64,000 nucleotides of DNA from Lewinellaceae bacterium (GTDB lineage: Bacteria; Bacteroidota; Bacteroidia; Chitinophagales; Saprospiraceae): assembly GCA_020636255.1 (NCBI GenBank), contig JACJYE010000014.1, positions 174,397 through 238,396 of the forward strand. The letters run 5' to 3'. Below the pieces are notes generated by a model that was not told the origin of the DNA, ran no database searches, and worked only from the letters and a program-made list of their open reading frames with translations. Every line of letters starts with the position of its first letter. The stretch's first letter is position 1. Shown here piece after piece: positions 24,572 to 33,748 of this stretch. The translations under genes were made by a program, and so were the position numbers.

Positions 24572-25951
24572 CTATTTATTGATCGGCGTTTCTTCAAACA
24601 GGCCGGGGATGGGGTCCGGCGCGTTGACGTTGGCGTCGATCTCTTCCTGCGGATACAGGAAACGCTGCGGCAGCTGGTTGCCCGAAGTAGCCGGCAGGGC
24701 CAGGAAGTTATCCGTACGCCGTACGTCATTGAACACTTCCATCTGCCCCATCAGCGATACGTACTTCTCTTCCAGTATCTCGTACAACAGGGCGTCGTTC
24801 CTGGACATACCGTCACGCGCAGCAATACCTCCGGTATCGAAATCGGCCAGGGTATAAGGTTCGTACTTGCCAGCAGGATATTGAGCGGCCAGAATAGCGC
24901 GTACATTATTGAGGTGCATCAGCGCAGCGTCCGGGTCGCTATTGCCCCGCCATTTGGCCTCTGCCAGGATGAGCTGGTTCTCAATGGCCGTTACCAGAGG
25001 GAAAGAGGACGTAGCCGACCACATACCATCGTAGTTCAGGTCGTAGGAACCTTCCGTACCAGTGAAAGCAGAAGCAAAACGGGCGGATTCGTCCGTTTTT
25101 GCATCGCCGCGGTAAGCCGCATTGGCCGGGTCGAGAATAGCCGGCAAATAGGCATTGGCAGCCGTCATATACCCTTCGCGGTCCGACTGGCCAAAGGAGT
25201 AATAAATGTTCTGGTCCTGGTTGTAAGCCCCAGTAGTGTGCGGGATGAGCCAGTCATCATCGGACGACATCACGCCTTTTTCCGCAGCACTGATGGCCGT
25301 TGCGTAATCGCCGAGGTGTAGGGCGTAACGCGCCTTGAGCGTGGATGCGGCCTGCGACCATTTTACGGCATTACCCCCAAAGTAGAAGTCTATACCGGCC
25401 ACAGCACCGGCAGAAGCGCCGTTGAGGTCCGTAAGGGCGCCGTCAAGCAGCGTCTGTACATCGCTGTACACCTGGGCCTGCGGGTCATACGACGGGTCCG
25501 GGTAGTTCAGGAAATCATTGGCCTCACGCAGGGGGATGTCCCCCCACATGGAAGCCATCATGCCGTAGGAATGGGCCTGCAGCGTTTTAGCGATACCGCT
25601 GGCCAGTTTGTCATTGGTCTCGGCAGCCTTATTGATAACGATCTTGCTGTTCTCCGCAACCAGATAATACTTGTCCCAGTCGAAGTTTTCGGCATTGACG
25701 GAATATACTTCCAAGGCGGCATACTGCCGGTCGGCGCCGGTAAACTGGCGGGACCACATACAGGCCAGGCGGGCATCTTCGCCCTCATGGGCGATGATGG
25801 TGCCCACAAAAGCCGCATTCATCACCGCAGCGATCGGTGCATCAGCGGCGTTGTTAGGGTCCTCCTGAAAGTCATCCACAAAGTTGCTGCAGGCAGAAAA
25901 CCCCAGCAGCGCGAATACCAGGATGAATGACAATATATTTTTGATAGTCAT
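24572..25951 (-). CDS. SusD/RagB-family outer-membrane lipoprotein
   Basis: 459 residues. It opens with a lipoprotein signal (MTIKNILSFILVFALLGFSACS; the Cys after FSA is the lipidated residue). The body fits the SusD-like-2 group: helical TPR-like segments (ENSKIVINKAAETNDKLASG, AKTLQAHSYGMMASMWGDIPL, VQTLLDGALTDLNGA, GGNAVKWSQAASTLKARYAL) and a C-terminal EEKYVSLMGQMEVFNDVRRTDNF, then FLYPQEEIDAN. SusD proteins sit on the cell surface as the lid of a SusC transporter and bind the oligomeric substrate. It is 21 bp downstream of the susC-like gene. No carbohydrase or peptidase lies within the same operon, so the substrate is unknown. Confidence 0.95.
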   Translation of the reverse strand: MTIKNILSFILVFALLGFSACSNFVDDFQEDPNNAADAPIAAVMNAAFVGTIIAHEGEDARLACMWSRQFTGADRQYAALEVYSVNAENFDWDKYYLVAENSKIVINKAAETNDKLASGIAKTLQAHSYGMMASMWGDIPLREANDFLNYPDPSYDPQAQVYSDVQTLLDGALTDLNGASAGAVAGIDFYFGGNAVKWSQAASTLKARYALHLGDYATAISAAEKGVMSSDDDWLIPHTTGAYNQDQNIYYSFGQSDREGYMTAANAYLPAILDPANAAYRGDAKTDESARFASAFTGTEGSYDLNYDGMWSATSSFPLVTAIENQLILAEAKWRGNSDPDAALMHLNNVRAILAAQYPAGKYEPYTLADFDTGGIAARDGMSRNDALLYEILEEKYVSLMGQMEVFNDVRRTDNFLALPATSGNQLPQRFLYPQEEIDANVNAPDPIPGLFEETPINK

Positions 25952-25972
25952 AATACTCTACTGTTTTGATGG

Positions 25973-28900
25973 TTAGAAATTGAGGTTGAGCGTCACCTTG
26001 TACGTGCGCGTACCCGGGTTGTTGAAGTAGTCCAGGCCAAAGCCGTTCTGGCCTGCGCCGGTCAGGTTGGTATCCGGGTCGTTGCCCTGATAGTCCGTCC
26101 AGAGCAGCAGGTTGCGGCCCGTCAGGGACAGGGAAGCGCCGCGCAGCCAGTTGGTCAGGTTGTTCCCGAAATTGTAGGACAGCGTCACCTCGCGCAGGCG
26201 CGACCAGGTAGCATCTTCCACAAAGTTTTCTTCGGGGCCCGTAAATCCGGAACCAGGGCCGACGCGATAGAACTGCTCTTCTACAAATACAGGGCCTGCG
26301 CCATAGTCCTTGACCTCGCCACGAACGGTATAGCTGCCATCAGAATTCTGCCAGAAGGGGTACTGTTCGGCGACGGTCTTGCCACCATAAATTTTCAGCG
26401 TATTGGCCTGGTCGGAGCTCAGCGTCGTCGTCACGCCGGTCGATTCGGCGCGGCCGAAGTATGCCAGGGCGCCACGGGTACCATTCCAGATGTCGCCGCC
26501 TTCGCTATGGTCAAAGAGTACGTTGAGGCTAAAGCCTTTGTAGTTCAGCAAACCACCAATGCCTGCTCTCCAGTCGGGGTTCGGATCACCGATCACGCCG
26601 GAGACATCACCGAGTTGCGGGAACCCGTTCTCGTCGAGGTCGAGGTTGCCGCTGGCATCGCGGGCCCAGGTGCCGGCGAAAAGCACGCCAAGCTGCTCGC
26701 CGACCACAGCACGCGAGCTACCGCCGGAGAAGCCGGCCAGGAACAGCGATTCGGTGCCCACCATTTCCGTAACCTCGTTGCGGTTGTGCGTGAAATTGCC
26801 GTAAATATTGAAGCTCAGGTCGTTTTTGCTGATAATACCCAGGTCCAGTTCGAGCTCAATACCTTTGTTCTCAATTGTTGCAGCATTGGCAATCTGAGAA
26901 GTAAAGCCCGTTGAAGAGGGTTGGACGACCGAAATGATCAGGTCGTCGGTCGTGTTGGTGTAATAGGTGAAGCCCAGATTGAAGCGGTCCTTGACAAAGC
27001 CAAGGTCGATACCCCCTTCGATCTCTGTTTTGATCTCAGGCTTGATATTCGGGTTGCCGGCAATCGTGCTCTGGGCAAAACCGCCACCGTAAGCGCCGGG
27101 GTTTACACCAGGGCCCCAGCCTTCGCCAAAACCAGTATTGGCAGCCGTCGGCGCATAGAAGTCAATACCTGTCAGATATGGGTCCGGGCCACGGCCTACC
27201 TGGCCATACCCCCCGCGAATGCGGCCTGACGACAGCACATCGCGGCTGGGCAGCAGCTTGCTGAACATCCAGGCTACGTCGGCAGCAGGGTAAAAGACGG
27301 AGTTGTCATCGACAGGAAGGGTCGACAGCCAGTCGTTCCGGGCAGAGAGATTGACGAACAACTGGTCGTAGAATTCAAATCCCAGCGTAGCATATACCCC
27401 TGCAGTACGGGTCACCTCTTCGCGGTTGAACAACTCGAAGTTCGTCGCATTGTTCAACTGGGGCGGAGAGAAGGGGTTGATGAACGTCCGGGAATTGGCC
27501 GCTGCATCGTCCAGCCGCTGGTCGTTGATCCCTACACCTGCCAATGCAGACATGTTGATCTGGTCGGCCAGATCGAAGCGGGCACGGGCGATGAAGTCGG
27601 TGCTGATCTGGGTACGGGTAATGGTCTCCTTGGTAAAACGCCCACCGTTGTTGGTACCGGCGGCAATTACAGGATAGATGTCCTCCCGTTCGTCCGTATA
27701 GGTGTCCAGGCCGCCGCGCGCGGTGAAATTCAGCCAGGTGGTGGGCTCATAACGCAGCTCCAGTTTCCCCAGTGTCCGGTTGACCTTACTGGTACTCGGG
27801 ATATTGTAGATCATCCATACCGGGTTGTCATAAATGGAGTTGGTACTGGCGCCCAGCGGATTGCGGTATGCGCGCTGGCGGTCGGGAAATTCCTGGCCGG
27901 CAGCATTCACATAAGTCCCCACATATTGGTCGTCGTTAAAGTCGACAGAGCTACGCAGGCCACCCAGGAACAGGCCGTTGAGGTTCGACCCCATCTGTAC
28001 CCGGTTAGACTTGGAATAGGTATAGCCCATGTTGGCCTCTATGGTGAACTTATCGCCCAGGCGGCGGGTGGCGTTCAGGCGGGCCGTTGTGCGGTCATAA
28101 TCGCTGCCGGCCTTGATGACACCATCCTGCTGCAGGTTGGCGAAGCTGAAATAGACCGACCCGTTCTCCGTAGCCGTACTGAGGCCCAGAGAGTTGGAGA
28201 TCGTGGTCCCCGTTTGGAAAAGGTAATCATAAGGGCTGTAGGTGTCCCTTGAATTTTTACCGCCATGGGGGTTGTTCGCCGTACCATTGGCCAGGGAGTA
28301 GTAGCGGGTGCCGTCAGACAGTTCGAAATAACCGGCATACCCGGCTGCGCCGGGGTCGGTAATGTAGGCATCCTGCCCGCCCGAGCGGTCCGAAATGCGG
28401 TCGCCCCAGGAAAGGCCGCCCGAAGGGTTGAACTGGAACTGGCCGTTGATGCCGCCGCCATAGGCGTTGGTAAGGGGGACCTCCTGGTTCACCTGGTCAA
28501 AAGCGACCGAACTGTTGAAGTTCACCGTCCAGTTTTTCTGCTTGTTGTATTTGCCTTTTTTGGTCGTAATGACGATCACGCCGTTGGCCGCCCGCGATCC
28601 CCAAACAGCGGCGGCGGAAGCACCGCGCAACACCTCGACGTTAGCGATGTCTTCGGGGTTGATGTCATTGAGGCGCGATTGCTGGGTCACCCCGCCTCCG
28701 GAGCCAATGCTACCGGAGTTGCCGCGGGCCTGCCCGCCAAAAGCCTCACCGTAATAAGAGTCATTGAAGATGGGCACCCCGTCGATCACGATCAGCGGCT
28801 GGAGGTCGCCCGTAATGGACGTAGCGCCGCGGATCACGATCCGCGCGCCGGCGCCGGGGTCACCGGAAGAGGAAACGATATTCACACCGGCCGACTTGCC

Positions 28901-29326
28901 GGCCAGGCTGTTGAGCAGGCCTACTTCGCCCGACCTCACCAATGAATTACCCTCCACAGTAGAGGAAGCCGTACCGACCTTCGAGCGTTTGGTCTCAAAA
29001 CCCAAAGCGGTCACGACGACTTCATCGAGCAGCTCAGCAGACTGGCTGAGCACGACATCCACGACATTGGAGGCGCCCAGGCCCATTTCCTTGCTCGTAT
29101 ACCCCGTATAACTGAAAACCAGGGTGTTGCTGCCATCCGGCACGCGAAGGGAGTACTTCCCGTCAATGTCTGTAACCGTTCCGGAAGTCGTACCCTTCAC
29201 CAGCACACTGGCGCCGATCAATGGGGTGTTTTCTTCGTCGGTTACGGTACCGGTCACGGTGCGCTGCGCCATCAACAAGGTGAAAGCGAACAGCACCATC
29301 GGTAAAACCAATAAAAGTCTCTTCAT
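25973..29326 (-). CDS. SusC/RagA-family TonB-linked outer-membrane transporter
   Basis: 1117 residues. Signal peptide (MKRLLLVLPMVLFAFTLLMAQ), carboxypeptidase-regulatory-like domain at about 22-105 (RTVTGTVTDEENTPLIGASV, VPDGSNTLVFSYTGYTSKE), TonB box region (LDEVVVTALGF), plug domain (GARIVIRGATSITGDLQPLIVIDGVPI split over 165-190, IANVEVLRGASAAAVWGSRAANGVI) and a long 22-strand barrel ending in TYKVTLNLNF with a terminal Phe. It imports oligomers across the outer membrane using TonB energy, in a pair with the SusD just downstream. The gene is full length, in contrast to the broken pair near 50-55 kb. Its 5' flank contains a 164-bp family A element. Confidence 0.97.
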   Translation of the reverse strand: MKRLLLVLPMVLFAFTLLMAQRTVTGTVTDEENTPLIGASVLVKGTTSGTVTDIDGKYSLRVPDGSNTLVFSYTGYTSKEMGLGASNVVDVVLSQSAELLDEVVVTALGFETKRSKVGTASSTVEGNSLVRSGEVGLLNSLAGKSAGVNIVSSSGDPGAGARIVIRGATSITGDLQPLIVIDGVPIFNDSYYGEAFGGQARGNSGSIGSGGGVTQQSRLNDINPEDIANVEVLRGASAAAVWGSRAANGVIVITTKKGKYNKQKNWTVNFNSSVAFDQVNQEVPLTNAYGGGINGQFQFNPSGGLSWGDRISDRSGGQDAYITDPGAAGYAGYFELSDGTRYYSLANGTANNPHGGKNSRDTYSPYDYLFQTGTTISNSLGLSTATENGSVYFSFANLQQDGVIKAGSDYDRTTARLNATRRLGDKFTIEANMGYTYSKSNRVQMGSNLNGLFLGGLRSSVDFNDDQYVGTYVNAAGQEFPDRQRAYRNPLGASTNSIYDNPVWMIYNIPSTSKVNRTLGKLELRYEPTTWLNFTARGGLDTYTDEREDIYPVIAAGTNNGGRFTKETITRTQISTDFIARARFDLADQINMSALAGVGINDQRLDDAAANSRTFINPFSPPQLNNATNFELFNREEVTRTAGVYATLGFEFYDQLFVNLSARNDWLSTLPVDDNSVFYPAADVAWMFSKLLPSRDVLSSGRIRGGYGQVGRGPDPYLTGIDFYAPTAANTGFGEGWGPGVNPGAYGGGFAQSTIAGNPNIKPEIKTEIEGGIDLGFVKDRFNLGFTYYTNTTDDLIISVVQPSSTGFTSQIANAATIENKGIELELDLGIISKNDLSFNIYGNFTHNRNEVTEMVGTESLFLAGFSGGSSRAVVGEQLGVLFAGTWARDASGNLDLDENGFPQLGDVSGVIGDPNPDWRAGIGGLLNYKGFSLNVLFDHSEGGDIWNGTRGALAYFGRAESTGVTTTLSSDQANTLKIYGGKTVAEQYPFWQNSDGSYTVRGEVKDYGAGPVFVEEQFYRVGPGSGFTGPEENFVEDATWSRLREVTLSYNFGNNLTNWLRGASLSLTGRNLLLWTDYQGNDPDTNLTGAGQNGFGLDYFNNPGTRTYKVTLNLNF

Positions 29327-29437
29327 GATGCAGTTTTTTTGATTAGGAAAATCGAGTATAGCGTTTAAATAATGCCTCAGTTATGTAGCCGCTTTATGAA
29401 ACAGGCCAGCACGCTGCTTCGCGTGCCAATTCGTGTA

Positions 29438-29601
29438 AGAGCTTGTTTGGAGGCCGGATTTGATAGCGAAAAGCGTCAACTTTTTGGTGATACAAGGCGT
29501 CTTTTTGAAGAGCGCCCCCAAAGGTACGGTCAAAAAAAGCAACGCAGTATCACCGAAAAAGGGGCCTTTGCAGCTCAAAGGCTGGCCTCCAAACAAGCTC
29601 T
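29438..29601. repeat. Family A MITE-like element, 164 bp (copy A4)
   Basis: Perfect 18-bp terminal inverted repeats (AGAGCTTGTTTGGAGGCC at 29438-29455, its complement at 29584-29601). Inside, TTTTGGTGATAC and GTATCACCGAAAA form a second inverted pair, so the whole unit can fold on itself. It shares length and interior strings (ACAAGGCG, CTTTTTGAAG, GCAACGCAGTATC) with the copy at 55773. It carries no plausible gene. The rest of 29327-30026 holds family B fragments near 29788 and 29950 and is otherwise gene-free. Confidence 0.88.
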
Positions 29602-29949
29602 AAAACCAAAATGAAAGGACGGTTGCCGGGTTACGCTTTACCGGCGGGCGAGTTTGATAGATGGGCGTAAGGCAAATAGTATTCCCGTAAGGGAGTTTTC
29701 AAAGTTAAGGCAGCGGCGCCTATTTTTCCCTACTCAAACGGGTAGTTTTATATAAAACGCAGCATTACAAGCCTTTTAGTAGGGCTTAAAAAATAAATTC
29801 TCCAACGGTTACTCAGCCTCCATACAACTGGCCATGAGGCCGTGAAACAGTGGAAAACTTGTGCAGAAAAAAAAGGTTGCTACACGATCAAATGCAGCAA
29901 CCGAAATCCAGATTAGTATGAAAAAAACTCACATTAGATTCTAAATAAC

Positions 29950-30010
29950 GATCAAAAAACAAGTTCGCCGATTTTGCGATGAGGCGCAGGCTGGAAGCTT
30001 CAGAAAAGCG
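29950..30010 (+). repeat. Family B repeat, half element (copy B4)
   Basis: GATCAAAAAACAAGTTCGCC, then ATTTTGCGATGAGGCGCAGG and CTGGAAGCTTCAGAAAAGC match the reverse complement of the right half of the 43886 copy over about 57 bases with few mismatches. It ends about 16 bp short of the response-regulator stop codon. Confidence 0.7.
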
Positions 30011-30026
30011 TAACCAGCCTCCTCTT

Positions 30027-30650
30027 TCACAACATACCTTCTTTAGCCGCCATAATAACGGCTTCATGCCTGGAACTCACTTTCAGCTTCCGGTAAATAT
30101 TCTTCAGGTGGAAACGTACGGTATTAGAGCTGACGAACAAACGCTCGCCTATCTTGCGGGAACTGAAGCCCTTACACAGCAGCGCAAGCACGTCATACTC
30201 CCGTTCTGAAAGCATTGGTAATTGTTTGGAATTGAGCCGAAAAGAAGTAACCACCCGGCGAGCCACCTCAGGGCTCATAGGCGCACCGCCTGTACAGGCT
30301 TCGTGAATGGCATGCAACAGGCCGGAGGGAAATACTTTTTTGGAGAGAAAGCCGACGGCGCCGGCTTTGAAGCCCTGAAAGATGTCCTCGTCTTCTAACT
30401 TGTCGGAATAGACCAGTACTTCAGTATCTACCTTGCCCTTGAAAAGGCGCCGAACGAATTCGCTGCCTCTCATATCGGGCAGTTCCGCCTCGACCAGAAC
30501 GACGGTCGGAGGCCATTGCAGGATGGCATCCAAAGCGGAGTGCCCATCGGCAAAGGCGCCGATACAGGTATATCCTCCTGCACTATCGATAAGGCGCTGA
30601 ACGCCCTCACGACTATCGCGTTGTGCGTCAACAATCGCTACACTGATCAT
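30027..30650 (-). CDS. LuxR/NarL-type response regulator with Glu at the phosphorylation site
   Basis: 207 residues from ATG 30648-30650 (MISVAIVDAQRDSREG); the upstream frame adds 26 residues that are not receiver-like. Residues 1-120 are a receiver domain and 140-205 a GerE-type helix-turn-helix (LSEREYDVLALLCKGFSS, RKIGERLFVSSNTVRFHLKN). The residue at the usual phospho-Asp position is Glu54 (VVLVEAELPDM) and the acidic pair near the N-terminus is Asp8-Ala9 instead of Asp-Asp; the lysine in GFLSKK is kept. Known biology: Asp-to-Glu at this site can mimic phosphorylation, so the protein may be constitutively active or controlled without a kinase. No histidine kinase gene is adjacent. Confidence 0.9.
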   Translation of the reverse strand: MISVAIVDAQRDSREGVQRLIDSAGGYTCIGAFADGHSALDAILQWPPTVVLVEAELPDMRGSEFVRRLFKGKVDTEVLVYSDKLEDEDIFQGFKAGAVGFLSKKVFPSGLLHAIHEACTGGAPMSPEVARRVVTSFRLNSKQLPMLSEREYDVLALLCKGFSSRKIGERLFVSSNTVRFHLKNIYRKLKVSSRHEAVIMAAKEGML

Positions 30651-31099
30651 TTTAAGCCGGGTGTGGTTTCCATGAAAAATGACAAGGAAACGGGATAAGG
30701 GTTGCTTATCCTCCCTGCTAAATTCCAATATTATCCGCTAATTGTCAAGAACAAGGCCCTTGAATTGTGTGAATGTGGCCTATGGCGGGGCCAAAGCGTC
30801 AAATAAATGGACAAATTGAAGGATACCTGGTTTACCGGCCTGCTATAAAACTAGTTTTTTCCATGTTATATTTTCGTAATTTTGCTGACTTTTCGAAGCC
30901 AGGCCGCTTTGGGTAATGCTGCTGAATATATCCTTGGAGTAAGGGCATATTGCTAAATTTTTCATAGCTTATGCCCTGTTTTCCGGAGCTCCGTACAGGC
31001 CTTGTGCTTCGGATAGCGGAACCCACAGAACAGGCGCCTTCAGCTGCCCTGACACTTGTCTGAGGGCCTGCTGCCAGGAAAAATAGCATTACAGGGGAT
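30651..31099. other. Intergenic region between divergent genes
   Basis: About 450 bp between the response regulator and the esterase. It contains a small inverted repeat (GGATAAG 30693-30699 / CTTATCC 30705-30711) and, on the plus strand, TAATTTTG (30877-30884), which fits a -7 element but lacks a matching TTG upstream. No convincing gene is seen; a 123-codon minus-strand frame here overlaps the esterase start and has no coding character. Confidence 0.4.
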
Positions 31100-32218
31100 A
31101 TGCCCTCATCACGAACTATCGACAAAGGACAGGAAAGCCTCTTGCTGCATCTGACTACTTCACCCGAAAGTAGCCTGCCGGTATTTATCGCCGGCAATTT
31201 CAATGCCTGGCGTACCGGAGAAGAGGCCTACCGCATGAAGCAGTCTGCACCTGGTGAATACTGGTTCGAATTTCAGGACTTACAATTCCTGCCCAGGCAA
31301 TTGGAATATAAATACAACCGAGGCGACTGGGACAGCATGGAGCTGGATGTGTATGGCAACATCCCGCCCAACCATCTGGCCGATACCGTGGCCAGAAGCC
31401 CACTGCACGACCATGTCCCGCGTTGGATGGAGAAGGGGATGTCGTACAACCCGGCTTTTCTGCCCATCCCCAATGTCATATCCGAACAGTTCGAGATCCC
31501 TCAGCTGATCAAAACGCGCCGTATTTCCGCGCTCCTGCCTTATAACTATTACGAGAGCAAGCTGCACTACCCCGTCTTATACCTTCAGGATGGCCAAAAC
31601 CTCTTCGACGACCACGCCCCTTTTGGAAACTGGGCTGTAGATAAAAAACTGGCCGTTATGGCCGAAAGGGGGATGGGCGATATCATCATCGTGGCCATCG
31701 ACCACGCCGAAGCGGAACGGATCGCGGAATTCACTCCTTCCTACCGCACCAAACTCGGTACCGGCGACGGCAAAAAATACGCCCGTTTCCTGACTGACAC
31801 ACTCAAACCCTATATCGACAAGCACTTCCGGACCCTTCCCGGCCGGGAACACACCGGCATCGGCGGCAGCTCCATGGGGGCGCTGATCAGCATCTACGCC
31901 GGGCTGATATACCCCGAGGCCTATAGCAAACTCATGATCTTTTCTCCCTCCCTTTGGGTGGCTCCGCACATCCATTTCCATTTCTTCAACTTTCAGGAAC
32001 CTCAGGACATGGACATCTACCTGTATGGCGGGGGGGAAGAAAGCGCCAATATGATCCCAAATATCAGGCACTTCAAGCAATCCTTTGAGGAACAGGGCAA
32101 AGCTCAATTCCACTTTAACCTGTCTATCGACCCCTACGGCAAACACAATGAAGCTCGTTGGGGGGAGGAATTCCCCAAAGCAATGGAGTGGCTGTTTTTC
32201 CATAAAAAAGAAGCCTGA
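31100..32218 (+). CDS. Alpha/beta-hydrolase esterase of the enterochelin-esterase (Fes/IroE-like) type
   Basis: 372 residues, no signal peptide, starting at ATG 31100 behind GGGAT. Residues about 15-105 form an E-set/CBM48-like module (FIAGNFNAWRTGEEAYRM, YWFEFQDLQFL, LEYKYNRGDW). The esterase domain follows: RRISALLPYNYYES, YPVLYLQDGQNLFDD, the nucleophile elbow GIGGSSMGAL and the catalytic histidine in DPYGKHNEARWGEEF. Related enzymes cleave siderophore or other carboxyl esters; the substrate here is unknown. The stop is 3 bp before the leucyl aminopeptidase start, so the genes are co-transcribed, and an ATP-grasp ligase follows, pointing to metabolism of a peptide-like or ester-linked compound. 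Confidence 0.88.
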   Translation: MPSSRTIDKGQESLLLHLTTSPESSLPVFIAGNFNAWRTGEEAYRMKQSAPGEYWFEFQDLQFLPRQLEYKYNRGDWDSMELDVYGNIPPNHLADTVARSPLHDHVPRWMEKGMSYNPAFLPIPNVISEQFEIPQLIKTRRISALLPYNYYESKLHYPVLYLQDGQNLFDDHAPFGNWAVDKKLAVMAERGMGDIIIVAIDHAEAERIAEFTPSYRTKLGTGDGKKYARFLTDTLKPYIDKHFRTLPGREHTGIGGSSMGALISIYAGLIYPEAYSKLMIFSPSLWVAPHIHFHFFNFQEPQDMDIYLYGGGEESANMIPNIRHFKQSFEEQGKAQFHFNLSIDPYGKHNEARWGEEFPKAMEWLFFHKKEA

Positions 32219-32221
32219 GAA

Positions 32222-33709
32222 ATGTTGATAACATTTTCAAATACGCTGAGAAACTTGCCAGCTGCCGTCATCATCCCCCTCGCAGCAAGCAAATCGCTGG
32301 AGCCCGCGTTGAATAAAATCGCACAAGCAACAGGGCAGCCGGCTGCGCTGCTCCGACAGGATTTCAAAGCGGACCAGGGGGAAGTACACACCCTGTATAT
32401 GCAACAGCAGCGGTATTTCCTGCTGGGTTTGGGTGCTCACCCTTCTTTTGCTGAGGTACTCAGGGCCTTCCGCTCCTTTTCGCATAAACATCGCCAGAAA
32501 ATGGCCTGTTCCATTGGTGTCAGCCTGCTACATGACAACCTCTCCGGCGACGCCAGCCTGTGGGCCGAAGCGGCTACCAACGGCCTGTTGCTGGGCGCCT
32601 ATGCCATCGGGCGGTTCAAAAACCAGCCCCCGCACCAGGTACACCCGCTGGCACAGGCCGATGCAAGAGTGGACATCATAGCCGATGAAAACCTGGAGGC
32701 TCAATGCCTTGCCGCTGCCGACAAAGGCCGGCAGATGGCCGAAACGCAGATGCGCATCTTCGACCTCGTCAATGCGCCCAGCAATAAGAAAAACCCTGAA
32801 AGCCTCGCCCAATGGGCCCTTGATTCCGGAAAAACCTACGGCTATGCAGTCCAGGTTATGGATAAACCTGCTATCGAAACAACCGGGCTGCATGCCCTGT
32901 TGGCGGTCAACCGGGGCAGCGAGTACCCCCCTGCTTTCATCGTTATGGAATACACGCCCCGGGAAACGAACGGCAAACCGTTAAAAAAAGTGGGCCTGGT
33001 AGGCAAGGGCGTTACCTTCGATACCGGTGGCTTGTCGATCAAACCCTCTGCCAATATGCACTATATGAAAAGCGACATGGGCGGGGCTGCCGCTGTTTTC
33101 GGCACTATGGAAATAGCCGCTAAGCTGCAATTGCCCATCCACCTCATTGGCATAGTTCCCGCTACCGACAACAGCGTCGACGCCCGGTCGCTCAAACCCA
33201 GCGACGTCATCGACTCCTATAGCGGTAAAACCATCGAAGTGATCGACACGGATGCGGAAGGCCGGCTCATCCTGGCCGATGGCCTCGCCTATATGGCCCG
33301 GAATTTCAGCCCCGACATCATGATCGACCTGGCAACCCTTACCGGCAGCACGGTGCGGACCTTCGGCTACCACGCCGCCGGCCTGTTCTCCAATAATGAC
33401 GATCTGGCCAGTAGCCTTTTTGAGTCGGGCGAGCGTTCCGGCGAGCGCATGTGGCGCCTCCCCATCTGGGAGGTGTACAAAGACGATATCAAATCAGATG
33501 TCGCCGATGTGCGCAACTATAGTGGCAAACCCATGGCCGGCGCCATTGGCGCCGCCAAGTTCCTGGAAGCTTTCATTGAAGGCCATACGGCCTGGGCACA
33601 CCTCGATATCGCAGGCGTAGCCTTTAACGACTCGGAATTCGCGTCCCAGAAAAGCGCTACCGCTTACGGCGTGCGCCTGCTGACTGATTTCCTGAGCCGG
33701 CTTGATTAA
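32222..33709 (+). CDS. pepA: Leucyl aminopeptidase (M17 family)
   Basis: 495 residues with the normal two-domain layout: a variable N-terminal domain to about 165, then the catalytic domain. The M17 signature NTDAEGRLILADGL is present, as are KGVTFDTGGLSIKP (metal-binding Lys and Asp), MKSDMGGAAAVFG, and the C-terminal MAGAIGAAKFLEAFIEG with HLDIAG. It needs two divalent metal ions and removes N-terminal residues from peptides in the cytoplasm. It lies in the middle of the esterase-PepA-ATP-grasp run, 39 bp before the ATP-grasp start. Confidence 0.96.
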   Translation: MLITFSNTLRNLPAAVIIPLAASKSLEPALNKIAQATGQPAALLRQDFKADQGEVHTLYMQQQRYFLLGLGAHPSFAEVLRAFRSFSHKHRQKMACSIGVSLLHDNLSGDASLWAEAATNGLLLGAYAIGRFKNQPPHQVHPLAQADARVDIIADENLEAQCLAAADKGRQMAETQMRIFDLVNAPSNKKNPESLAQWALDSGKTYGYAVQVMDKPAIETTGLHALLAVNRGSEYPPAFIVMEYTPRETNGKPLKKVGLVGKGVTFDTGGLSIKPSANMHYMKSDMGGAAAVFGTMEIAAKLQLPIHLIGIVPATDNSVDARSLKPSDVIDSYSGKTIEVIDTDAEGRLILADGLAYMARNFSPDIMIDLATLTGSTVRTFGYHAAGLFSNNDDLASSLFESGERSGERMWRLPIWEVYKDDIKSDVADVRNYSGKPMAGAIGAAKFLEAFIEGHTAWAHLDIAGVAFNDSEFASQKSATAYGVRLLTDFLSRLD

Positions 33710-33748
33710 TTTTTTCATCTGGACATTGGCACATTAACCTTACATCTT

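Noticed and set aside
29689..29709. CAAAGTTA as a promoter for susC
   Set aside because: The -7-like word exists on the minus strand, but the nearest TTG is 27 bp away and it is over 370 bp from the start codon.
30832..31203. 123-codon minus-strand ORF between the response regulator and the esterase
   Set aside because: It overlaps the esterase start, lacks any domain and has no ribosome-binding context.
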